A stretch of DNA of 5,437 nucleotides from positions 1 through 5,437 of the forward strand of contig CAJWOB010000200.1 in NCBI GenBank assembly GCA_913043885.1. Direction: 5' to 3'. This document shows positions 1-5,437 of the stretch, piece by piece. Under the pieces are notes generated by a model that saw nothing but the letters and a program-made list of their open reading frames with translations, searched no databases and was not told where the DNA came from. The position numbers were made by a program, and so were the translations under genes. Source of the DNA: an uncultured Spirochaetaceae bacterium (GTDB lineage: Bacteria; Spirochaetota; Spirochaetia; SZUA-6; Bin103). The first letter of the stretch is position 1. Each line of letters begins with the position of its first letter.

Positions 1-1304
1 TCGCGATCGGCGGGCCACGGCAGTAGCCCATGCCAGCGCAGCAGGGTGAGCGTGCGCTTGAGGTCGTAGCCACAGTGAACGGTAGGCGCTGCCTCCAGCA
101 ACGGCGCTACCGCTGCCGTCAGCCGCCACGGGTCTCCATCGGCAGGTAGATACCAGCCGCGGCCCGCTTCGTCGCTAACGGCCAGGCCGATCAGCTCAGC
201 GCTGTGGGCGGTGGTGCCGCTGTCCTGCGCCCACCAACCGAGTCGGGCGGCCCCCGCCAGCTGTGCCACCACCTCGGCCTGGTCCTCCGGCCCCACCAGC
301 CGATAGTCGACCGCCCCGCGATCGAGCTCCCGTAGCGCGCCGCCGTCGCCATCTCCGGCGTCGGAGTCGGCGCCCTCCGGCGCGCCGGCGGCAGTGGCGC
401 TGCCGCCCCATAGACGGGTGATTACGGAGTTGAACTCCAGCTCGCGGAACACCGGGATAACGCGATCCGGGTCCAGACCGGCGAAGGCAAGGCTATCGAA
501 GTCGACGTCGATCTCGACATCCAGGTCGATGGTCGCCAAACGCTTGGACAGGATCGCCTGCTGCGCATACGACTCGATGTTCTCCTTCTGCTTGCCCTTG
601 AGCGAGTCGGTATTCGCGACCAGCTCCTCGACACTGCCGAACTGCGCGATGAGCTTCTGCGCCGTCTTCTCGCCGACGCCGGGCACCCCGGGAATGTTGT
701 CGACGCTATCGCCTGCCAGCCCGATCAGATCGATCACCTGCTCCGCGCTCGCCACCCCCCAGCGCTCCCGCACCCCGGGCAGGTCGTAGACGATCGGCGG
801 ATCGCTGGCCATGCGACCGATGCGGTACAGGAAGGTCCGGTCGGTAACCAGCTGAGCGAAGTCCTTATCGAGGGTGACGATGAAGGTCTCGTACCCCTCG
901 CCTTCGGCGCGACGTGCCAGCGTGCCGATTACATCGTCAGCCTCCACGCCGGCGGTGCTCAACATGGTGATGCCCATGGCGTCGGTGAGCTTGCGCACCG
1001 CCGGCAGCGCGTCAGTGAGGCCCTCGGGCGCCTTCTCGCGCTGCGCCTTGTAGTCGGGGTACTCCTCGGTACGACGATTCGGGCCCGGGTGATCGAACAC
1101 CACCGCGATGTGGGTGGGCTGCTCCGCCTCGATGATCTGCAGCAGCGAGGTGGTGTAGCCGAAGGCGGAGGAGGAGTTGTAGCCGGTTGAGGTGAGGCGT
1201 GGGTTGTTGAGGAAGACGAAGAACGCCCGATACACGATGGGCATCCCGTCGATCAGAAACAGGCGCTTGCCGGCGCCGGACGACGGCGCGACGCCCTTCG
1301 CCAC
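1..1304 (-). CDS. polA: DNA polymerase I, N-terminal part (partial, cut by window edge)
   Basis: The product is a DNA polymerase I, which acts in the cytoplasm in Okazaki fragment processing and excision repair. The 434 residues seen hold the 5' nuclease (FEN) domain, about residues 14-300. It shows LFLIDG with the first metal Asp, YRAFF, VVFD followed by YKAQR, GVEADDVIGTLA, LDKDFAQLV, GDSVDNIPG and the helix-hairpin-helix GVPGVGEKTAQKL, so this nuclease looks catalytically intact. An Ala/Gly/Asp-rich linker (about 300-322) leads into a 3'-5' exonuclease-like domain (about 335 to the edge). There the E. coli catalytic positions D355, E357 and D424 align with W358, Q360 and T418, so proofreading is probably lost. 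The polymerase domain lies beyond the window. The GTG start lies 2 nt after the upstream stop, with purine-rich AGGGCGAG ahead of it, and leaves about 13 residues before the first conserved strand. No ATG lies nearby in frame. Identity is firm; the start is likely. Confidence 0.95.
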   Translation of the reverse strand, partial: MAKGVAPSSGAGKRLFLIDGMPIVYRAFFVFLNNPRLTSTGYNSSSAFGYTTSLLQIIEAEQPTHIAVVFDHPGPNRRTEEYPDYKAQREKAPEGLTDALPAVRKLTDAMGITMLSTAGVEADDVIGTLARRAEGEGYETFIVTLDKDFAQLVTDRTFLYRIGRMASDPPIVYDLPGVRERWGVASAEQVIDLIGLAGDSVDNIPGVPGVGEKTAQKLIAQFGSVEELVANTDSLKGKQKENIESYAQQAILSKRLATIDLDVEIDVDFDSLAFAGLDPDRVIPVFRELEFNSVITRLWGGSATAAGAPEGADSDAGDGDGGALRELDRGAVDYRLVGPEDQAEVVAQLAGAARLGWWAQDSGTTAHSAELIGLAVSDEAGRGWYLPADGDPWRLTAAVAPLLEAAPTVHCGYDLKRTLTLLRWHGLLPWPADR

Positions 1305-1306
1305 CG

Positions 1307-1807
1307 CTACTCGCCCTGCTCGGCTATCAGGTTGCGTAGCTGGAAGGAATGGCGGATGGGATGCATGACGGCATGCTCGAGCAGCCCCTCGGCGCTGGTC
1401 TGCGCACGCGAGAAGCGGAAGGTCTCGTCGGTGCAGCGATCGCCCGGAACATCGCGCAATGGGATGGCATAGCGGTCGATCAGGTGCTGCACGTACTCAT
1501 CGGCGCGACTGGCTACCTCGTCCAGGTCCGGTGGCCGCCGGACGCCCGGGTCGCCGAGCTGCAGGTTGCGGCACAGCCACACCAGGTACGACCGCGCGGC
1601 ACCCAAGACGTGCGAGAGCAGCGTCTCCAGCGAATGGTAGTCATCGCCACCCCCCGCGGGGAGCGACACCCCCGCCTGCTGCGCCTGCCGCCAGATGCTG
1701 AGGAACTCCCGCAGGTGGTGCTCATGTAGCGCCACCAACGCGCGCGCACCCCCGTAGGCGTAACCGTCGCGGTCGCGGCTGCCGCCGCCGGCGGGCTCAG
1801 GGGACAA
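1307..1807 (-). CDS. DinB/YfiT-like four-helix putative metalloprotein
   Basis: This is a small protein of about 166 residues resembling the DinB/YfiT superfamily of four-helix bundle proteins, which often bind a divalent metal; some members are thiol transferases or hydrolases and many have no known role. The likely metal triad is visible: H66 in the helix LLSHVLGAARSYL, and H149 and H153 in the HPIRH motif of the last helix, followed by QLRNLI. The helix ALHEHHLREFLSIW precedes them. No signal peptide or membrane segment is seen, so it is probably cytoplasmic. It sits between leuS and polA, with polA starting 2 nt after its TAG stop. The start is uncertain. The TTG at 1807 gives an 11-nt overlap with leuS; a TTG at 1861 would add 18 residues lying wholly inside leuS; TTG 1738 or GTG 1735, which have a GGGGGT upstream, would remove the DGYAYGGARAL segment, which looks part of the fold. 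The family call is from motif pattern only, and the specific function is unknown. Confidence 0.75.
   Translation of the reverse strand: MSPEPAGGGSRDRDGYAYGGARALVALHEHHLREFLSIWRQAQQAGVSLPAGGGDDYHSLETLLSHVLGAARSYLVWLCRNLQLGDPGVRRPPDLDEVASRADEYVQHLIDRYAIPLRDVPGDRCTDETFRFSRAQTSAEGLLEHAVMHPIRHSFQLRNLIAEQGE
1310..1317 (-). promoter_or_regulatory. Probable ribosome binding site for polA
   Basis: The minus strand reads AGGGCGAG, followed by TAGCG and then the GTG start at 1304. The site lies inside the last codons and the stop of the DinB-like gene, so polA is probably translated by ribosomes finishing that gene. It supports the GTG as the polA start. The match to the anti-Shine-Dalgarno sequence is moderate. 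Confidence 0.5.
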
Positions 1808-4352
1808 AGTTGAGGAGCCGCCCGGGTACGTAGATGACGCGTCGCGGCGTGCCGTCGCCAATCGCCCGCTGCACGTTGTCGATGCCCCGTGCCGACGCGG
1901 TTGCCCCCGCCTCGTCGATATCGGCGGGTACCTCCACCTTGCCGCGCACTTTGCCGTTGACCTGCACCACCAGCGTTACCACATCGTCGGCGGCCAGCTC
2001 CTCGTCGTGGTCCGGCCACGCCTGCTGGTGGACGCTGTAGGGCTGGCCCATGGCCGCCCACAACTCCTCGGTGATATGCGGCGTTACCGGCGCCATCAGC
2101 TTCAGCAGCGTGGCCACGCTCTCGACAAACGCCGGATCGGCGGCGCACCCGCGCTCGGCCTCCAGCAGGGCGTTGGTCAGCCGCATGAGCGCGGACACCA
2201 CCGTGTTGAACTCGAACCGCTCGAGGTCCGCGGTAACGGAGCGGATGGCCTTGTGGGTGGCGCGCTGCAGCTCCCGCACCGCGTCCGGCCCACCCGCACC
2301 GGCCACTGCGCCCGCCGCGGTGCGGTGCACCAGGTCCCACACGCGGTGTAGCCACCGCACCACGCCGTGGATGTTCTCGGAGCTCCACGGGCCGCCCTCG
2401 GCCCATCGGTAGCCGAACATCAGGTAGGCGCGCACGGTGTCGGCGCCGTACGCCGCCACCTGCTCGTCGGGGTCGATCACGTTGCCCCGGGACTTGCTCA
2501 TACGGTGGCCGTCCGGCCCGAGGATCTGCCCCTGATTGCGCAGCTGCAGCATCGGCTCGTCACCGCTGACAACCCCCATGTCGCGGGCCGCCTTGTGAAA
2601 GAAGCGGGCGTAGATGAGGTGCATGGTGGCGTGCTCGGCACCACCGGTGTAGGTGTCCACCGGCATCCAGTACCGGTACTCCTCTTCGTCGAACGCGCCG
2701 TCCTCGAAGGCCGGGCTCAGGTAGCGCAGGTGATACCACGAGGAGCAGATAAACGTGTCCAGGGTGTCGGTTTCGCGCTCGGCCGGCTCGTCGCAGTTAG
2801 GGCAGGTGGTGTGGCGCCACGTGGGATGGAACTTGAGCGGGCTCTCGCCGGTTGGCCGCCATTCGATGTCGTCGGGAAGCTCGACCGGCAGCTGATCCTC
2901 GGGAACCGGCACCACGCCACAGCTCTTGCAGTAGACGATGGGGATCGGACAACCCCAGTAGCGCTGCCGCGAGACCAGCCAGTCGTGCAGCCGGTAGTTG
3001 ATGGCACGCTCACCGCTGCCCCGCTCCGCCAGCCAGGCGATCGTTGCCGGAATCGCCTCGTCCGCGGGGGTGCCGGTCAGCGGCCCGGAGTTGATCATCG
3101 GTCCGGCAGCCATCGTCGGCAGCTCCGCCGGCACCGCGTCGGCATCGCCGATGACCGGCCGGATCTCCAATCCAAACTGTGTCGCAAACGCGTGGTCGCG
3201 CTCGTCGTGGGCGGGCACCGCCATGATGGCGCCGGTGCCGTAGGAGAGCAGCACGTAGTCGGCGATCCACACCGGGATGCGCTCGTCGTTCACCGGGTTG
3301 ATGGCGTAGCCGCCGGTGAACACGCCGGTCTTCTCGCGTCCCACCGCCAAGCGCTCGATATCGGTCTCGCGCCGCGCCGCCTCGACGTAGTTGTCCACCT
3401 CGGCGCGTCGTTCATCGGTGGTCAGTGACGGCACCAGCGGGTGCTCCGGGGCAAGCACCATGAAGGTAGCGCCCCACAGCGTGTCGGGGCGGGTGGTGAA
3501 CACCTCCAACGGCTCGCCCGCCTCCGTGCGAAAGGTGACGTGGGCCCCCTCGCTGCGCCCGATCCAATTCGTTTGCGCGTGGCGGATGGTGTCCGGCCAA
3601 TCGATGCTGTCGAACTGCAGCAACTCGTCGGCGTACTCGGTAGTGCGGAAGAACCACTGCTCCAGGTCGCGCTTGATAACCGGAGTGCCACACCGCTCGC
3701 ACAGCCGTTCCTCGCCGACGACCTGTTCGCGGGCCAGCGTGGTGTTGTCCTTGGGGCAGAAATCGACCGCCGACAGCTTGCGGTAGGCCAGCCCCTTCTC
3801 CAGCAGCTTGAGGAAGAACCACTGCGACCAACGGTAGTAGGCGGGGTCGGCGGAAGTTGCCTCCCGCCGCCAGTCCCACATCGCCCCCATGGTGCGCAGC
3901 TGGCGGCGCATGTTGGTGATGTTGGCGTAGGTCCATTCCTTCGGATGGATGTTGCGTTCGATGGCGGCGTTTTCGGCCGGCAAACCGAACGCATCGAACC
4001 CGATCGGCAACATGACGTTGTAGCCCCGCATCCTCAGATAGCGGGCGCGCGCGTCCGAGGGGGTCATTACGTACCAGTGGCCGATGTGCAGGTCCCCGGA
4101 CGGATAGGGGAGCATGGTCAGGAAGTAGAACTTGTCTCTGCCGGGGTCTCTGTCTGCGTGGTGCAGGCCATCGGCCTCCCACCGCTGCTGCCACTTCGCC
4201 TCTATGCTGCCGGGGTCATAGGGCGACTGGGAAGTCGCCTGCGACTCAGAAGCCGAGGCCGACGTCGCAGCCTCGGCGCGCACCTCACCCCCGTCTGCCG
4301 CGGCGGTCGAATCCGGCGTGGCCGGCTCTGTTGTCGTCTGTCGATCTGCCAT
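1797..4352 (-). CDS. leuS: Leucyl-tRNA synthetase (class Ia), bacterial type
   Basis: This cytoplasmic enzyme charges tRNA-Leu with leucine using ATP and edits mischarged products. The protein is 851 residues, normal for bacterial LeuRS. In order: a 44-residue low-complexity N-terminal extension rich in T, A, S and E; the start of the usual domain at YDPGSIEAKW; the HIGH motif (89-92) within PSGDLHIGHW; a zinc-type cluster with C199 and CERC (218-221); the CP1 editing domain with TTRPDTLWG (286-294) and GTGAIMAVPAHDERD, whose D386 is the editing Asp; a second Cys-pair insert (CKSC at 475-478, CPNC at 517-520); ETDTLDTF; the signature loop RMSKS (617-621); the anticodon-binding helices; and the C-terminal VNGKVRGKVEVP. 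The ATG at 4352 is chosen over a GTG at 4358 because GGAG stands 5 nt before the ATG. A GTG at 4281-4283 is a less likely shorter start. It follows ilvN after 25 nt. Confidence 0.97.
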   Translation of the reverse strand: MADRQTTTEPATPDSTAAADGGEVRAEAATSASASESQATSQSPYDPGSIEAKWQQRWEADGLHHADRDPGRDKFYFLTMLPYPSGDLHIGHWYVMTPSDARARYLRMRGYNVMLPIGFDAFGLPAENAAIERNIHPKEWTYANITNMRRQLRTMGAMWDWRREATSADPAYYRWSQWFFLKLLEKGLAYRKLSAVDFCPKDNTTLAREQVVGEERLCERCGTPVIKRDLEQWFFRTTEYADELLQFDSIDWPDTIRHAQTNWIGRSEGAHVTFRTEAGEPLEVFTTRPDTLWGATFMVLAPEHPLVPSLTTDERRAEVDNYVEAARRETDIERLAVGREKTGVFTGGYAINPVNDERIPVWIADYVLLSYGTGAIMAVPAHDERDHAFATQFGLEIRPVIGDADAVPAELPTMAAGPMINSGPLTGTPADEAIPATIAWLAERGSGERAINYRLHDWLVSRQRYWGCPIPIVYCKSCGVVPVPEDQLPVELPDDIEWRPTGESPLKFHPTWRHTTCPNCDEPAERETDTLDTFICSSWYHLRYLSPAFEDGAFDEEEYRYWMPVDTYTGGAEHATMHLIYARFFHKAARDMGVVSGDEPMLQLRNQGQILGPDGHRMSKSRGNVIDPDEQVAAYGADTVRAYLMFGYRWAEGGPWSSENIHGVVRWLHRVWDLVHRTAAGAVAGAGGPDAVRELQRATHKAIRSVTADLERFEFNTVVSALMRLTNALLEAERGCAADPAFVESVATLLKLMAPVTPHITEELWAAMGQPYSVHQQAWPDHDEELAADDVVTLVVQVNGKVRGKVEVPADIDEAGATASARGIDNVQRAIGDGTPRRVIYVPGRLLNFVP

Positions 4353-4357
4353 CGCCA

Positions 4358-4361
4358 CTCC
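4358..4361 (-). promoter_or_regulatory. Ribosome binding site deciding the leuS start
   Basis: The minus strand reads TGGAG, TGGCG, ATG. The GGAG core lies 5 nt before the ATG at 4352, a normal distance. The alternative in-frame GTG at 4358 overlaps this core and has no site of its own, so the ATG is preferred. The only intergenic stretch in the window longer than two bases (4353-4377) holds this site, and no room remains for a leader peptide or attenuator. Confidence 0.7.
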
Positions 4362-4377
4362 AGTGAGCGGGCGGGAC

Positions 4378-4899
4378 CTAGGTGGGCTCCTGCCCCCGGA
4401 CCATCACCACTTTCCCGGTTCGCACCAACTCTACGATAGAGAACTTTCGCATCATGTGGATGAGCGAGTCGATCTTCCCGCTGCCGCCGGTGGCCATGAT
4501 GATGACGGAGTGCTCGGTGAGGTCGACAGTTTGGCACTCGAAATGCGAGGCGATCTGCAGCGCCTCGGTGCGTTGCTCCGCGTCGACGAATACCTTCACC
4601 AGCGCCAACTCCTTGACCACGGCATTGTCGAATGTGTGGTCGAAGCAGTGCAGCACGTCCACCAGCTTGTTGACCTGGGCGATGATCTGCTGGAGCCCGT
4701 CGCGATCGCCGCTGGCACCGATGGTCATCCGCGATCGCTCGCCCTCCTTGGCGGGCGACACCACCAGCGACTCGATGTTGAAGCCCCGTCGGGCAAAGAC
4801 CTGGGCGATGCGCGCCAGCACACCCGGCTTGTTGGCCACCAACGCGCTGATGGTGTGAATCGCGGGGGGAGGCGGTTCCTGGGTTGCCGATGATGCCAT
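4378..4899 (-). CDS. ilvN: Acetolactate synthase (AHAS) regulatory small subunit
   Basis: This is the regulatory subunit of acetohydroxyacid synthase, the first enzyme shared by valine, isoleucine and leucine synthesis. It binds the catalytic IlvB subunit, raises its activity and confers feedback inhibition by valine. The 173 residues are typical of the family. An N-terminal ACT domain (about 14-90) begins HTISALVANKPGVLARI and contains RRGFNIESL; N23, G26 and N41 match positions used for valine binding in E. coli IlvH (N11, G14, N29), so feedback sensitivity is plausible. The C-terminal ALS_ss_C domain follows, with KELALVKVFVDAEQR, TVDLTEHSVIIMATG and IVELVRTGKVVMVRG near the end. A short proline-containing lead (residues 2-13, including QEPPPPA) precedes the ACT fold. 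The ATG lies one base after the ilvB stop (TGA-G-ATG), so the two subunits are very likely translationally coupled, which suits their complex. leuS follows 25 nt later. Identity is secure. Confidence 0.97.
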   Translation of the reverse strand: MASSATQEPPPPAIHTISALVANKPGVLARIAQVFARRGFNIESLVVSPAKEGERSRMTIGASGDRDGLQQIIAQVNKLVDVLHCFDHTFDNAVVKELALVKVFVDAEQRTEALQIASHFECQTVDLTEHSVIIMATGGSGKIDSLIHMMRKFSIVELVRTGKVVMVRGQEPT

Positions 4900-4900
4900 C

Positions 4901-5437
4901 TCAGGTAGACCCCGTCGGCTTTTCCATCCGCTCGGTCGGCGGCTCCACCAGCATGTCCTCTAGTGGTCGGCCAGCTGGAATCATCGGAAAGACGTTGTCC
5001 GCCTTCTCCACCTCCGCGTTCACCACCACCGGACCGTCGTTGTACTCCAGCGCGGCCGTCAGGACACGACGAACGTCTCCGGGCCGGCGCAGGTTGAATC
5101 CCTTGGCACCGTATGCCTGTGCCAGCTTGGCAAAGTCGGGGTTGCCCTGCAGATCCACACCGCTCTCCCGATCGTCGTAGAACAGCTCCTGCCACTGGCG
5201 CACCATGCCGAGATAGTGGTTGTTCAGCACGATGACCTTGATCGGCAGCCGGTGAATGCAGGCGGTGGCCAGCTCGCTGAGGGTCATCTGGAACCCGCCG
5301 TCGCCGACAATTGCCAGAACCACGTCGTCCGGACGCCCCAGCTGGGCCCCGATCGCGGCGGGAAACCCGTAGCCCATGGTGCCGGCGCCCCCCGAGGTAA
5401 GCCAGTTGTTGGGCCAGTCCGTGCGATAGAACTGCGC
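4901..5437 (-). CDS. ilvB: Acetolactate synthase (AHAS) catalytic large subunit, C-terminal part (partial)
   Basis: This is the thiamine-diphosphate-dependent catalytic subunit that condenses pyruvate with pyruvate or 2-oxobutyrate in branched-chain amino acid synthesis. Only the last 178 residues are in the window; the start lies beyond the high-coordinate edge. The visible part is the C-terminal ThDP-binding domain: AQFYRTDWPNNWLTSGG, GTMGYGFPAAIGA, the ThDP/Mg motif from GDG (visible residues 45-47) to NN (72-73) in GDGGFQMTLSEL...VLNN, then LGMVRQWQELFY and a C-terminal NVFPMIPAGRPLEDM. The Trp of RQWQ is the conserved active-site channel residue where sulfonylurea resistance changes occur in this family. 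These motifs separate AHAS from other ThDP enzymes such as pyruvate oxidase or glyoxylate carboligase, and the adjoining ilvN confirms the call. It ends with TGA one base before ilvN and is probably the first or an early gene of the operon; its promoter is not in view. Confidence 0.96.
   Translation of the reverse strand, partial: AQFYRTDWPNNWLTSGGAGTMGYGFPAAIGAQLGRPDDVVLAIVGDGGFQMTLSELATACIHRLPIKVIVLNNHYLGMVRQWQELFYDDRESGVDLQGNPDFAKLAQAYGAKGFNLRRPGDVRRVLTAALEYNDGPVVVNAEVEKADNVFPMIPAGRPLEDMLVEPPTERMEKPTGST

Noticed and set aside
617..631. Possible frameshift or damage in polA
   Set aside because: The minus-strand frame stays open without interruption from 1304 to the window edge, with motifs in the right order and spacing, so the gene is cut only by the window edge.
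394..789. A 131-codon plus-strand frame rich in serine
   Set aside because: It is antisense to the Pol I 5' nuclease domain, where conserved helix-hairpin-helix and metal-site motifs show that the minus strand is coding.
1513..2406. A 297-codon open frame on the minus strand overlapping leuS and the DinB-like gene
   Set aside because: It is an out-of-frame reading of both genes, Arg- and Gly-rich, with no motif. LeuRS and the DinB-like protein explain the same DNA with clear family motifs.
2498..2512. RMSKS instead of KMSKS as a LeuRS active-site defect
   Set aside because: The catalytic second lysine and the serines are present, and Arg at the first position is a tolerated variant in class I synthetases, so no loss of function is implied.
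2367..3428. A 353-codon open frame on the plus strand
   Set aside because: It is antisense to conserved LeuRS domains, including the KMSKS-type loop and the editing site. The translation shows no recognisable motifs and has the Arg/Val/Gly bias expected of antisense frames in GC-rich genes.
4353..4377. Leader, attenuator or T-box element ahead of leuS
   Set aside because: Only 25 nt separate ilvN and leuS and they hold just a ribosome binding site. No stem, T-box sequence or leucine-codon leader fits.
3441..4439. A 332-codon open frame on the plus strand across the leuS 5' end and ilvN end
   Set aside because: It runs antisense through the HIGH region of LeuRS and across a gene boundary, with no domain signature and no convincing ribosome site.

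Overview
This window comes from a GC-rich bacterial chromosome. It carries five protein genes, all on the minus strand and packed almost without gaps, as in one operon. In transcription order, from high to low coordinates, they are: the 3' end of ilvB (acetolactate synthase large subunit), ilvN (its regulatory subunit), leuS (leucyl-tRNA synthetase), a small DinB/YfiT-like four-helix protein, and the 5' third of polA (DNA polymerase I). The gaps are 1 nt, 25 nt, about -11 nt (overlap) and 2 nt, so co-transcription and partial translational coupling are likely. Both ends are cut: ilvB lacks its start and polA lacks its polymerase domain.

The taxon cannot be fixed from the sequence alone. Codons are strongly G/C-ending, and GTG and probably TTG starts are used. 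The leucyl-tRNA synthetase wording (for example a GDLHIGHW signature and an RMSKS loop) reminds me of Chloroflexota and neighbouring phyla. The N-terminal nuclease of Pol I looks more like the type seen in Bacteroidota, Gemmatimonadota or Verrucomicrobiota. An uncultured or poorly sampled GC-rich lineage is plausible, but this is an impression, not a search result.

Layout: 1-1304 polA N-terminal part (5' nuclease domain plus a degenerate 3'-5' exonuclease-like domain); 1307-1807 DinB-like protein; 1797-4352 leuS; 4378-4899 ilvN; 4901-5437 ilvB C-terminal part. There is no intergenic stretch longer than 25 nt. I see no RNA genes, mobile elements, CRISPR arrays, terminators or convincing promoters.

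Functionally, ilvB and ilvN make the first committed enzyme of valine, leucine and isoleucine synthesis, and leuS uses the leucine for tRNA charging, so the upstream half is a coherent supply-and-use unit. The DinB-like gene and polA have no obvious metabolic link and may simply share the transcript. The points most worth a second look are the loss of the proofreading catalytic residues in Pol I, the unusual ilvBN-leuS-dinB-polA gene order, and the disordered N-terminal extension of LeuRS. I did not find a clear previously undescribed system here.
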